Of a stretch of DNA of 43,897 bases, positions 17,935 through 25,747 are shown piece after piece; the first letter of the stretch is position 1, and the number at the start of each line of letters is the position of its first letter. The notes beneath the pieces are model-generated. The model was not told the origin of the DNA, ran no database searches, and saw only the letters and a program-made list of their open reading frames with translations. A program made the translations under genes and the position numbers. The stretch spans positions 19,340 to 63,236 of the forward strand of contig NKIT01000008.1 of the NCBI GenBank assembly GCA_002256185.1, written 5' to 3'. The stretch is from Rhodobacteraceae bacterium PARR1 (GTDB taxonomy: Bacteria; Pseudomonadota; Alphaproteobacteria; Rhodobacterales; Rhodobacteraceae).

Positions 17935-17956
17935 ACGAAAGTTCGGTAATAAAGCA

Positions 17957-17989
17957 AAAAGCCGGGGATGCCCATCATCCCCGGCTTTT
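17957..17989. terminator. Bidirectional terminator between convergent genes
   Basis: AAAAGCCGGGGAT pairs perfectly with ATCCCCGGCTTTT (13 bp) around a short loop. The A and T runs at the two ends give a U-tail on both strands. It separates the isomerase-like gene from scoB. Confidence 0.9.
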
Positions 17990-18017
17990 CCATGCCCGAA
18001 CCAAGCCTGAACGCGGT

Positions 18018-18644
18018 TCAATTCACCAAGGTCGCCTCAGTCGCTGCGCGCAATTCCGCCTCGGTCACGCCATCGGCCAATTCGACGATCTTCAGCCCAC
18101 CCGGCACCACATCCAGCACGCCCATGTTGCTGATGATGCGGTTGACCACGCCTTGGCCGGTCAGCGGCAGGGTGCAGCGTTTCAGCACCTTGGACTCGCC
18201 GTGTTTGGACGTGTGGTCCATCACCACCACCACGCGGCCGACACCCGCCACAAGGTCCATCGCGCCGCCCATGCCCTTGACCAGCTTGCCGGGGATCATC
18301 CAGTTCGCCAGATCCCCATTCTCGGCCACCTCCATCGCGCCAAGGATGGCCATGGCGATCTTGCCGCCGCGGATCATCGCGAAAGACTGCGCCGAGTCAA
18401 AGAACGCCGTCTGCGGCAGTTCGGTGATGGTCTGCTTGCCCGCGTTGATCAGATCGGCATCCTCTTCGCCCTCAAACGGGAACGGACCCATGCCGAGCAT
18501 GCCGTTTTCCGATTGCAGCGTGACGTTGACGCCCGCCGGAATGTAATTCGCCACCAGCGTCGGAATGCCGATGCCAAGGTTCACATACCAGCCATCCTGC
18601 AATTCCTGCGCGGCGCGGGCGGCCATTTGGTTGCGGTCCCACAT
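18018..18644 (-). CDS. scoB: Succinyl-CoA:3-ketoacid CoA-transferase, subunit B
   Basis: Beta subunit, about 208 aa, of the class I CoA-transferase that activates acetoacetate with succinyl-CoA so it can enter central metabolism. The catalytic glutamate lies in LQSENGMLG near residue 46. Further signatures are [17 protein letters not shown] and [16 protein letters not shown]. The ATG at 18644 is used because GGAGG lies seven bases upstream; the tracked start is a GTG one codon earlier. The start overlaps the scoA stop (TGATG), so the two subunits are translated together. The gene ends about 30 bp before a strong terminator. Confidence 0.94.
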   Translation of the reverse strand: MWDRNQMAARAAQELQDGWYVNLGIGIPTLVANYIPAGVNVTLQSENGMLGMGPFPFEGEEDADLINAGKQTITELPQTAFFDSAQSFAMIRGGKIAMAILGAMEVAENGDLANWMIPGKLVKGMGGAMDLVAGVGRVVVVMDHTSKHGESKVLKRCTLPLTGQGVVNRIISNMGVLDVVPGGLKIVELADGVTEAELRAATEATLVN

Positions 18645-19348
18645 CACACAGCCTCCTTCTTGCGAACAGTGCGCTGTTCGATCCGTTTTTCGTGCTGACC
18701 TTGCACGATGCGGTGCACATAGATGCCGGGCAGGTGGATGGTGTCGGGGTCCAGCGATCCCAGCGGAACGATTTCCTCCACCTCAACCACGCAAATCTTG
18801 CCGCAGGTGGCGGCGGGCGGGTTGAAGTTGCGGGCGGTCTTGCGGAACACGAGGTTGCCTGACGGATCGGCCTTCCACGCCTTGACGATGGACAGATCGG
18901 CAATGACGGCGCGTTCAAGGATATAGGTCTTGCCGTCGAAATCCTTGTGTTCTTTGCCCTCGGCGATCACCGTGCCTACGCCGGTGCGGGTGTAGAAACC
19001 GGGGATGCCCGCGCCGCCCGCGCGCATGCGTTCGGCCAGGGTGCCTTGGGGGTTGAATTCCAACTCCAACTCACCGCTCAGATATTGGCGCATGAATTCG
19101 GCGTTTTCGCCCACATAGGACGAGATCATTTTCTTCACCTGACGGCTTTCCAGCAGCACGCCAAGGCCAAAGCCATCGACGCCCGCGTTGTTGGATGCCA
19201 CGGTCAAACCTTGCGTTCCGGCCTTGCGAATGGCGGCGATCAAAAGCTCAGGGATGCCGCACAGGCCAAAGCCCCCGCTGGCGATGGTCATGCCGTCAAA
19301 CAGCACGCCGTCCAATGCCGCATCGGCAGATTCGTAAACTTTCCGCAT
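18644..19348 (-). CDS. scoA: Succinyl-CoA:3-ketoacid CoA-transferase, subunit A
   Basis: Alpha subunit (234 aa) of the same CoA-transferase. The nucleotide/CoA-binding glycine motif is [14 protein letters not shown], and the family segments [18 protein letters not shown] and [17 protein letters not shown] are present. It is first in the two-gene operon. The upstream region is shared with a divergent PAS-LuxR-type regulator gene that appears broken. The pair functions in ketone-body use and possibly polyhydroxybutyrate turnover. Confidence 0.94.
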   Translation of the reverse strand: MRKVYESADAALDGVLFDGMTIASGGFGLCGIPELLIAAIRKAGTQGLTVASNNAGVDGFGLGVLLESRQVKKMISSYVGENAEFMRQYLSGELELEFNPQGTLAERMRAGGAGIPGFYTRTGVGTVIAEGKEHKDFDGKTYILERAVIADLSIVKAWKADPSGNLVFRKTARNFNPPAATCGKICVVEVEEIVPLGSLDPDTIHLPGIYVHRIVQGQHEKRIEQRTVRKKEAV

Positions 19349-19425
19349 GTCCCCCGCCTGTCTGTCGGGGCCGGTTCAGCCCCTGTCGGGCATGACTTTC
19401 CCCCTTTGCGCGGCGCTGTGCTATC

Positions 19426-19449
19426 CGTAGGAATACGTATGACCCTACG
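19426..19449. promoter_or_regulatory. Inverted repeat in the scoA/PAS-LuxR divergent promoter
   Basis: CGTAGG and CCTACG flank a 12-bp spacer that itself contains the palindrome TACGTA; a second CTACGTAG partly overlaps the right arm. It sits in the roughly 110-bp gap between scoA and the divergent regulator remnant. It is the natural candidate for the binding site of that LuxR-type regulator or of a paralogue elsewhere. Confidence 0.6.
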
Positions 19450-19460
19450 TAGAGGATGCG

Positions 19461-19971
19461 ATGCGGCGACCCGATGATCTTGCCCAGACCGGCTTTGACC
19501 TTGCCCCCGATGCCACACTCGTGCTGGCTGCCCGCGTGATCCTAGGGCCAGTCGATCCGCATGCTTTATCCCGGTCAGACCGACTTCGCCCTGATCGGTG
19601 ACCGCGCGCGGCGGGCGATGCTGACGGACCCGGTCTATAGCGACGAACGCTTCATGCGGCGCAAGGAGGGCCAAGTGGTCTGGATGGAGGCGCATGGTCA
19701 AGCCCTCGACCCCTGCGATCCGCAAAAGCTGGCGGTGTGGTCCTACCGTCCGGCGCGGGTGGCGGCGGCAGGTCCGGCGGACAGCATGACAGCGGCGGAA
19801 CGGCGGATCGCGGGCTATCTGGTGAACGGCTTTACCAGCAAGGAAATCGCGCAATCGCTGGGCTGTTCGCCGCGCACGATCGAGGCGCACCGCGCCAACA
19901 TGATCCGCAAGATGGGGGTGCGGAACAGTTTTGACCTTGTCAGCCGCTTGCTGGCGGCCAGTGAAGGGTAA
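19461..19971 (+). pseudogene. PAS-LuxR transcriptional regulator, broken by internal deletion/frameshift
   Basis: The ATG at 19461, with AGAGGA just upstream, opens a frame reading MRRPDDLAQTGFDLAPDATL then VLAARVIL, which looks like the start of a PAS domain. That frame soon runs into a stop. PAS-like sequence resumes in another frame as GQSIRMLYPGQTDFALIGD and continues to a complete LuxR helix-turn-helix (MTAAERRIAGYLVNGFTSKE, then SPRTIEAHRANMIRKMGVRN). Only a few bases separate ARVI from GQSIR, where a PAS domain would normally have about 20 residues, so a deletion of roughly 55-60 bp that shifted the frame is inferred. The tracked ORF at 19561 is only the C-terminal part and has no ribosome site. 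It is divergent from scoAB. Confidence 0.72.
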
Positions 19972-20004
19972 GGGTGGATTTACGCCCCAGTGCTGTTAGC
20001 TTTC

Positions 20005-20025
20005 CCGATATGTATCAGATTCGGG
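20005..20025. promoter_or_regulatory. Candidate arabinose-regulon operator upstream of GH127
   Basis: CCGATATGTATCAGATTCGG contains the 10-mer GATATGTATC, which recurs exactly (opposite strand) upstream of the importer operon at 28520-28529. A close relative, GATATACATC, lies upstream of GH51. It is only a few bases ahead of the GH127 ribosome site, a position where a bound repressor would block transcription. Confidence 0.55.
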
Positions 20026-20033
20026 GGTATGAA

Positions 20034-21926
20034 ATGCGGCGCTATTCTTCGGTTCCGTTTTCGGATGTGGCGATCACCGGGGCCTTTTGGTCCGAACGGC
20101 TTGAGGTAGTGCTGACCCGCACCATCCCCAGCCAGCATAAGCAGTTGGAGAAATTCAACATGCTTCGGTCGTTGAAACTGCCCAAACCCGTGCCGCCGAC
20201 CACGATCCCACCGCAAGCCACTGGTTTCACGACGGAAATCTTCTGGGACAGCGATATCGGCAAATGGGTTGAGGCGGCGGCCTATGCCCTGTCGCACCGC
20301 CGCGATGCGGGGGTTGAGGGGCAGATTGAATCCATCGTTGATGACCTGGAAAAGGCCCAAGCGCCCGATGGATACCTGAACTGCTGGTATCTGGAGCGCG
20401 AGCCGGAAAACCGCTGGACCAATCTGCGCGACAACCACGAACTTTATAACGCTGGTCACCTGCTGGAAGGCGCGGTTGCCTATTTGCGCGCCACCGGGCG
20501 GGACCGGATGCTGCGGGTTATGGAACGCTACATCGACCACATTGCCACCGTTTTTGGCCGGGGTCCGGGGCAAAAGCGCGGCTATTGCGGGCATCAGGAA
20601 ATCGAACTGGCGCTGGTCAAGGCTTTCCATGCCACCGGGCAGCGCAAGTATCTGGACCTTGCCACCTATTTCATCGACGAACGCGGCGCGCAGCCGCATT
20701 ACTTTGACCTTGAGGCGCAGGCGAGGGGAGAGGCACCGGGCAAATTCCACCAAGGCACGCATGAATATTCCCAATCGCATCTGCCCGTGCGCCAGCAGAC
20801 CAAGGTGGTCGGCCATGCGGTGCGCGCGATGTACATGTATTCCGCCATGGCCGATCTGGCGGCAGAGCATGGCGACGACAGCCTGAAGCGGGCTTGCGAA
20901 GTGCTTTGGCAGGATGTCACCCGCACCCGGATGTATGTGACGGGTGGCTTTGGTCCATCGGCCCGCAACGAAGGCTTCACGCAGGATTATGACCTGCCCA
21001 ACGACACCGCCTATGCCGAAACCTGTGCCAGCGTGGCGATGGTGTTCTGGGCGGCGCGGATGCTGAACCTTGACCTCGATGGGCAGTATGCGGACCTGTT
21101 GGAACTGGCCTTGTATAACAACGCCTTGGCGGGGCTGTCCAAAGACGGCGAGACCTATTTCTACGACAACAAACTGGACAGCGACGGCAGCCATCGCCGC
21201 TGGGAATGGCACCCGTGCCCCTGCTGCACGATGAACGTGGCGCGGCTTGTCGCCTCGGTCGGGGGGTATGTCTTTGGGCTCGCCGGGGATGAGGTGGCGC
21301 TGCATCTTTACGGCGGGGCTTCCGCGCGGTTGGCGGTGGCGGGAACGGCCGTGCAGATCACCGAAACCTCGGCTTACCCGTGGGATGGCGCGATCCGGGT
21401 GACGGTTGATCCTGAAACGCCCGCCGAATTCACCCTGTCGCTGCGCATTCCCTCTTGGTGCCATGACGCCACGCTAGCGATCAACGGCACGCCGACGGCT
21501 GTGCAGACCGAACGCGGTTACGCCCGTTTGCGGCGGCAGTGGCAGGCTGGGGATGTGGTGACGCTGACCCTGCCGATGGCGGCGGAACGGCTTTACGCCC
21601 ACCCGGATGTGAAAGCCGATGTCGGGCGGGTGGCGCTGCGCCGGGGGCCGCTGGTCTATTGTCTGGAAGCGCTGGATCAACCCGCGCCGCTGCACCGAAT
21701 CCGCCTGCCGCGCGGGGCGGCGCTGACATCGCGTTTCCGGGCGGACTTGCTGGGCGGGGTGGCGGTGGTTGAAGGCGTGGGACGCGCGACCGCAGACCAA
21801 GGGTTCGCGGAAACCCTCTACCGCACCGAACCGCCGACAGAGTCAGATGCCCCCCTGACCGCAGTGCCCTATTACATCTGGTGCAATCGCGGGCCGAACC
21901 CGATGCAGGTCTGGCTGCGGGAATGA
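20034..21926 (+). CDS. GH127 beta-L-arabinofuranosidase
   Basis: Glycoside hydrolase of about 630 aa that removes terminal beta-L-arabinofuranose, as HypBA1 of Bifidobacterium does. The (alpha/alpha)-barrel shows TGFTTEIFWDSDIGKWVEAA and LKRACEVLWQDVTRTRMYVT. The zinc-thiolate active site is intact: Glu329 and Cys331 in YAETCAS, and Cys397 and Cys398 in HPCPCCTMN. By comparison with HypBA1, Cys397 would be the nucleophile. There is no signal peptide, so it acts in the cytoplasm on imported oligosaccharides. The ATG at 20034, preceded by GGGGG, is preferred to the tracked 19974 start, which nearly abuts the regulator remnant. It converges on GH51 with a strong terminator between them. Confidence 0.92.
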   Translation: MRRYSSVPFSDVAITGAFWSERLEVVLTRTIPSQHKQLEKFNMLRSLKLPKPVPPTTIPPQATGFTTEIFWDSDIGKWVEAAAYALSHRRDAGVEGQIESIVDDLEKAQAPDGYLNCWYLEREPENRWTNLRDNHELYNAGHLLEGAVAYLRATGRDRMLRVMERYIDHIATVFGRGPGQKRGYCGHQEIELALVKAFHATGQRKYLDLATYFIDERGAQPHYFDLEAQARGEAPGKFHQGTHEYSQSHLPVRQQTKVVGHAVRAMYMYSAMADLAAEHGDDSLKRACEVLWQDVTRTRMYVTGGFGPSARNEGFTQDYDLPNDTAYAETCASVAMVFWAARMLNLDLDGQYADLLELALYNNALAGLSKDGETYFYDNKLDSDGSHRRWEWHPCPCCTMNVARLVASVGGYVFGLAGDEVALHLYGGASARLAVAGTAVQITETSAYPWDGAIRVTVDPETPAEFTLSLRIPSWCHDATLAINGTPTAVQTERGYARLRRQWQAGDVVTLTLPMAAERLYAHPDVKADVGRVALRRGPLVYCLEALDQPAPLHRIRLPRGAALTSRFRADLLGGVAVVEGVGRATADQGFAETLYRTEPPTESDAPLTAVPYYIWCNRGPNPMQVWLRE

Positions 21927-21932
21927 CCGAAA

Positions 21933-21959
21933 TGGCGGGCGGTTCAACACCGCCCGCCA
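21933..21959. terminator. Hairpin terminator between convergent GH127 and GH51
   Basis: TGGCGGGCGGT pairs perfectly with ACCGCCCGCCA (11 bp) around the loop TCAAC. It is placed exactly between the two convergent stop codons. U-tracts are weak on both sides, so termination may depend on stem strength. Confidence 0.75.
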
Positions 21960-21969
21960 CCGGAAAGGA

Positions 21970-23487
21970 TCAGGTCAGCGCAACGCGGATGACCTGATAA
22001 GAAAACGGCGGCAAGCCCAGCTTAAGCGACCCATCTTCGACAATCGCGCCCGCGCCCTGCTTGGGGGCCACGTTCATCGGATTGACGGCGGTGTTCACGG
22101 CATAAAGGTCCGGATGGGTGATGACCTGATGGTCAATCACACGCCCCTGCGCGCCAAAGCCTTGCAGCGACAGCGAAAGATCCAACACCTCAGTCGGGTG
22201 GCGGTTGACGGCAAAGAAGCTGACCGTTCCGCCCGCTTCGTCATGCACACCCGAGATGTCCAGATACGGCACATTGTCGGCCACATCGGCATCATAGCCG
22301 GGGCAGACCACCGACAGGTTCAGCGCCGTGCCACGCCCGAAGATCGAGGCGAAGTAATAGGGGTAATAGATGGTCTGCCGCCAAGCCGCGCCCATCGGAT
22401 CGGTCATGATCGGCGCGATCACGTTCACCAACTGCGCGATACAGGCGATTTTGACGCTGTCAGAGCGGCGGATGAACGTGTTCAGGATACAGCCGACCTG
22501 CAACACATCCTCAAAGCAGTAGATATCTTCCAGCAGACGCGGCGCATGCGGCCAGCCCTCATTCCCGGCAAGGATAGCGCGGTCCTGTTCGTTCGAATGA
22601 TACCAGACATTCCATTCATCAAAGCTGATATAGACCTGATGCTTGGACCGCTTGTTCGCCTTGACCAGATTGATCGTCGACTGAACCGTTTCGATGTAGC
22701 GGTCCAGCTTGTGGTTCAGCGCCAGATAGTTGCCCGCGTGTTTCGTCCGGTTGGCGAAATACATGTGCAGGCTGATGTGATCGACCGACTCATAGGTGTG
22801 TTCCAGCACGATCCGTTCCCATTCGGGATAGGTTTTCATGTCGGAATTCGACGACCCGCAGACGATCAGTTCCAGCGATTTGTCAAAGGCGCGCAGGGCC
22901 TTGGCGGTTTCATTCGCGAGACGGCCGTATTCTTCGGCGGTCTTGTGGCCAACCTGCCACGGGCCGTCCATTTCGTTGCCCAGACACCACAGGCGGCAGT
23001 CAAAGGGTTCCGCGCGGCCGTTCTTCTTGCGCAGATCGCCCCAATAGCTGCCCGTCGGGCCGTTCACATATTCAACGAAATTCCGCGCCTCATCCAATCC
23101 CCGTGAGCCGAGGTTGATCGCCAGCATCATCTGCGTGCCAACCGTATCGCACCAGTCGGCGAATTCATGCACGCCCACTTGGTTCGACTCGGACGTATGC
23201 CACGCCAGATCCAGCCGCACCGGGCGCTGGTCGCGCGGGCCGACGCCGTCTTCCCAGTTGTAGGCCGACACGAAGTTGCCGCCCGGATAGCGCACATAAG
23301 GAATGTTCAGATCGCGCACCAACTGCGCCACATCGCTCCGCATGCCATTCTTGTCGGCGGTCGGGTGGTCGGGTTCGTAGATGCCGGTATAGATCGCCCG
23401 CCCGAGGTGTTCGAGGAACGCCGAATACACCCGGTCATCAATCCGGGCGATGGTATAGTCCTTGTGCGCAATGGCCGTCGCCTTCAT
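21970..23487 (-). CDS. abfA: GH51 alpha-L-arabinofuranosidase
   Basis: Exo-acting enzyme of about 505 aa that releases alpha-L-arabinofuranose from arabinan or arabinoxylan oligosaccharides. The acid/base is Glu172 (CLGNEMDGPW) and the nucleophile Glu291 (SFDEWNVWY). These positions and spacing are close to those of the characterised Geobacillus enzyme (175 and 294). Other signatures are GRAIYTGIYEPDHPTA and YVRYPGGNFVSAYNWEDGVG. There is no signal peptide. The ATG at 23487 has GGGAGGG nearby and begins MKATAIAHKDYTIARI; the tracked start adds 15 unsupported residues. It lies downstream of the ArsR-type regulator with a 139-bp gap that carries an inverted-repeat operator candidate. Confidence 0.94.
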   Translation of the reverse strand: MKATAIAHKDYTIARIDDRVYSAFLEHLGRAIYTGIYEPDHPTADKNGMRSDVAQLVRDLNIPYVRYPGGNFVSAYNWEDGVGPRDQRPVRLDLAWHTSESNQVGVHEFADWCDTVGTQMMLAINLGSRGLDEARNFVEYVNGPTGSYWGDLRKKNGRAEPFDCRLWCLGNEMDGPWQVGHKTAEEYGRLANETAKALRAFDKSLELIVCGSSNSDMKTYPEWERIVLEHTYESVDHISLHMYFANRTKHAGNYLALNHKLDRYIETVQSTINLVKANKRSKHQVYISFDEWNVWYHSNEQDRAILAGNEGWPHAPRLLEDIYCFEDVLQVGCILNTFIRRSDSVKIACIAQLVNVIAPIMTDPMGAAWRQTIYYPYYFASIFGRGTALNLSVVCPGYDADVADNVPYLDISGVHDEAGGTVSFFAVNRHPTEVLDLSLSLQGFGAQGRVIDHQVITHPDLYAVNTAVNPMNVAPKQGAGAIVEDGSLKLGLPPFSYQVIRVALT

Positions 23488-23534
23488 CTCGCGTCCCTCC
23501 CTGACGGTGCCGCCCGTTGTCTCAGGCGGCATGA

Positions 23535-23558
23535 GTATCTGGTTTACAGATATACATC
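23535..23558 (-). promoter_or_regulatory. Inverted-repeat operator candidate upstream of GH51
   Basis: TATCTG and CAGATA flank the spacer GTTTA (23536-23552), and the block continues into GATATACATC. This resembles the elements ahead of GH127 and the importer operon. It lies about 50 bp upstream of the GH51 start, where a repressor or activator would act. Confidence 0.55.
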
Positions 23559-23626
23559 AGGAAAATGGGAATTGCGTCAAGGCCAAACGCACGCAGCCCA
23601 TCACAGGGGTCGTCAGACGGGGGCCG

Positions 23627-24556
23627 TCACCGATCCGTGGTCAGCCGCATGATGATGTCTTGGTCATAGTTGCCGAACCCACGCCCGAAGATATTGATCC
23701 CCCCCGGATGGCGCGCGGAATCCTTGACCCCGATGCGAAAGCGGATCGACTTGTGCGCGCCAAGGTCCAGGTCTTTCAGCGACACGGGCGACATTTTCAG
23801 CCCGTCGACAAAGGTGCCCTCCTGCGTCACGCGCACCGATTTCAGCTTGCCATATTGGCTGCCCTTCAGCTTCCACCAATCGGGGGTATAGACTCCGCGC
23901 TGATCGCCAAAATCGCCCGGCGATGTCCATGTCCCGATGTCGATCTGGTTGATGGAAAAGGTGATGTCAGACGGCCAATCCGCCGCCGTGCCCGGCACTT
24001 CGGATGACAGTTCCATCGAAAACTCGACGGCATTCACCTGCGTATTCAGAAGCTTGGTGTTGTTGGGGAACTTGTATTCCACATAGCCGCGCGTGAACCA
24101 GATCAGCCCCGCCGTCATCCGCCCCGGATCAAGAAAGGTGTCCGGCACATCCAGAAGCCCGATGATCCCGGCGGTCGAACACAGACCGCAGGGCGCCGTC
24201 ACCTCGCAGCTTGTGTACAGGCCCAAGGGCATCGCCACCTCGATCACATTGTCCTTGGTGGCGGTGTTGTCCTTCTTGAACATCACCAACACCTCTTCGA
24301 ACAAGGGGTGGCAAATCTTCTGGTTGCCCTTCTTGGCACGCTGGGTCTCGGTGCGGATCAGGCCCGCATCCTCCAGCGATTGGACATTGGCGGAGATGCT
24401 GGACTGCGGCATCTCCATCGCCGCTGCCACGGCGTTGACGTTCATCGGCCCTTGTTGATGCAGTAATTTCAGAATGCCGATCCGCACCGGGGATGCCAAG
24501 GCTTTCAGGGTTTCAATCCCCTCTTCGGGATCGACGATCAGGAAGTTGCGGCTCAT
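23627..24556 (-). CDS. ArsR-type transcriptional regulator with a large C-terminal domain
   Basis: A 309-aa protein. Residues 1-80 form an ArsR-like winged helix (LKALASPVRIGILKLLHQQG, SISANVQSLEDAGLIRTETQ). The following 220 residues are not part of classical ArsR proteins, which are usually about 100 aa. This part contains a Cys pair (APCGLCST) and is rich in Trp, Gly and beta-type sequence (INQIDIGTWTSPGDFGD, GVYTPDWWKLKGSQYG), suggesting a jelly-roll or sugar-binding fold. Its position between LacI and GH51 in an arabinose locus makes it a candidate sugar-responsive regulator. The start has AAAGG seven bases upstream. The ligand and the fold are inference. Confidence 0.82.
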   Translation of the reverse strand: MSRNFLIVDPEEGIETLKALASPVRIGILKLLHQQGPMNVNAVAAAMEMPQSSISANVQSLEDAGLIRTETQRAKKGNQKICHPLFEEVLVMFKKDNTATKDNVIEVAMPLGLYTSCEVTAPCGLCSTAGIIGLLDVPDTFLDPGRMTAGLIWFTRGYVEYKFPNNTKLLNTQVNAVEFSMELSSEVPGTAADWPSDITFSINQIDIGTWTSPGDFGDQRGVYTPDWWKLKGSQYGKLKSVRVTQEGTFVDGLKMSPVSLKDLDLGAHKSIRFRIGVKDSARHPGGINIFGRGFGNYDQDIIMRLTTDR

Positions 24557-24580
24557 CCAGCGGCCTTTCGGTTCAATCCG

Positions 24581-24602
24581 CCCTCTGTATCAGCTTTTCG
24601 GG
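24581..24602 (-). promoter_or_regulatory. Weak regulon-like element upstream of the ArsR-type gene
   Basis: Read on the minus strand, CCCGAAAAGCTGATACAGAG shares CTGATACA and the preceding CCCGAA with the reverse of the GH127 element (CCCGAATCTGATACATATC). It lies about 25 bp ahead of the regulator start, as an autoregulatory site would. Confidence 0.4.
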
Positions 24603-24634
24603 TTTGGTCAAATCTGGCGTGCCACGGCGGACCT

Positions 24635-25636
24635 TCACCGCCTCGGCCCGGTGATCGAGGCGCGTTCCACCAACTCGCAATCCAGCTTCATCCGCAGCGG
24701 TGCTGTGGGGGCAGGGGACAACAACCGATCCACCGCCCAGCGGGCCATTTCATCATGCGGCAGGACCATCGTGGTCAGCGGTGGTTGCAGGGTGGCCGCG
24801 ATGTCGTCGTTGTCAAAGCCGATCACGGACAGATCGTCGGGCAGGCGCAACCCGCGCTCCGCCGCCGCTTCATAGACCCCCAGCGCGACGCGGTCGTTGA
24901 AGCAAAAGATTGCGGTCGGCGGGTTTGGTTGCGAAAGCAGCGCAAGGGCCGATGCCCGCCCCGATGCCGCTGTCCATGCCGGGGTCGCCAAAAGCGACGG
25001 ATCAAAGGGCACATCCGCACTCGCCAAGGCGCGGCGATAGCCCAAGGCGCGGTCGCGCGCGGCCTCTCCCCAATCCTCGCCGGGGATATGGGCGATGCGG
25101 CGATGGCCTGCGCGGATCAGCGCGGTCGTTGCGGCAAATCCCGCCAGCACATCCCCCGGTACAACAGATGCCAAAGGGCTGCGCGCGGCGTGGCAATTCA
25201 GCAGCACGGCGGGCAGACCGTCCAAGGCGGCAGGCGGCTGCACCGCCCGCGTCACAAGGCTGGCATAGATCACCCCCGCCAGCCGTGTGGCGCGCAGACT
25301 GGCCAGCGCCGCCGCCTCCACCATCGGATCGCCGCCGGTGCAGCAGACCAGCACCAGCGCCCCTTGGGTAGCGGCCTCAAGCCGGGCACCTTCGATGAAC
25401 GGGGGTGCAAAGGGGGTTGTCACCACCTCATCAATCAGCAGACCGATCACCGGCGCGCCGCCCTGTTGCACCGATGCCTTGCGGGTGTAGCCCAGTTCCG
25501 CCGCAACACCCTGCACCCGCTGCCGCGTGGCTTCGGCAATCCGCGCATTGGCGACACCGTTCAGGACCAGCGACACCGTCGCCTGCGACACCCCCGCCCG
25601 CTGGGCAATATCGGACAAGGTCGCGCGTTTGGTCAT
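24635..25636 (-). CDS. LacI-family regulator, divergent from the GH2 gene
   Basis: LacI/GalR regulator of 333 aa with helix-turn-helix TLSDIAQRAGVSQATVSLVL and a sugar-binding core (VIGLLIDEVVTTPFAPPFIE, HRRIAHIPGEDWGEAARDRA, FCFNDRVALGVYEAAAERGL, VIGFDNDDIAATLQPPLTTM). It is divergent from GH2 with a 111-bp gap and lies 78 bp upstream of the ArsR-type gene on the same strand. It probably controls GH2 and perhaps the ArsR-GH51 transcript. No clear palindromic CG-centred operator was found in the divergent gap, so the site could not be assigned. Confidence 0.9.
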   Translation of the reverse strand: MTKRATLSDIAQRAGVSQATVSLVLNGVANARIAEATRQRVQGVAAELGYTRKASVQQGGAPVIGLLIDEVVTTPFAPPFIEGARLEAATQGALVLVCCTGGDPMVEAAALASLRATRLAGVIYASLVTRAVQPPAALDGLPAVLLNCHAARSPLASVVPGDVLAGFAATTALIRAGHRRIAHIPGEDWGEAARDRALGYRRALASADVPFDPSLLATPAWTAASGRASALALLSQPNPPTAIFCFNDRVALGVYEAAAERGLRLPDDLSVIGFDNDDIAATLQPPLTTMVLPHDEMARWAVDRLLSPAPTAPLRMKLDCELVERASITGPRR

Positions 25637-25747
25637 CCGGTCCTGTCCCGTGCGACCCGCCCCTTGCGAATCATCTTACCGGATTAAACGGGATCGGCTA
25701 CTCCTGCCAATGATAAAACTTTAGCAAAACCTTCAGCAGGGACGATC

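Noticed and set aside
19980-21464. A 494-aa minus-strand ORF opposite GH127
   Set aside because: Shadow of GH127, which has intact zinc and nucleophile residues.
25637-25747. Possible LacI operator in the LacI/GH2 divergent gap (near ACTTTAGCAAAAC)
   Set aside because: Arms are short, the centre is not CG, and no second copy was found, so it was not called.
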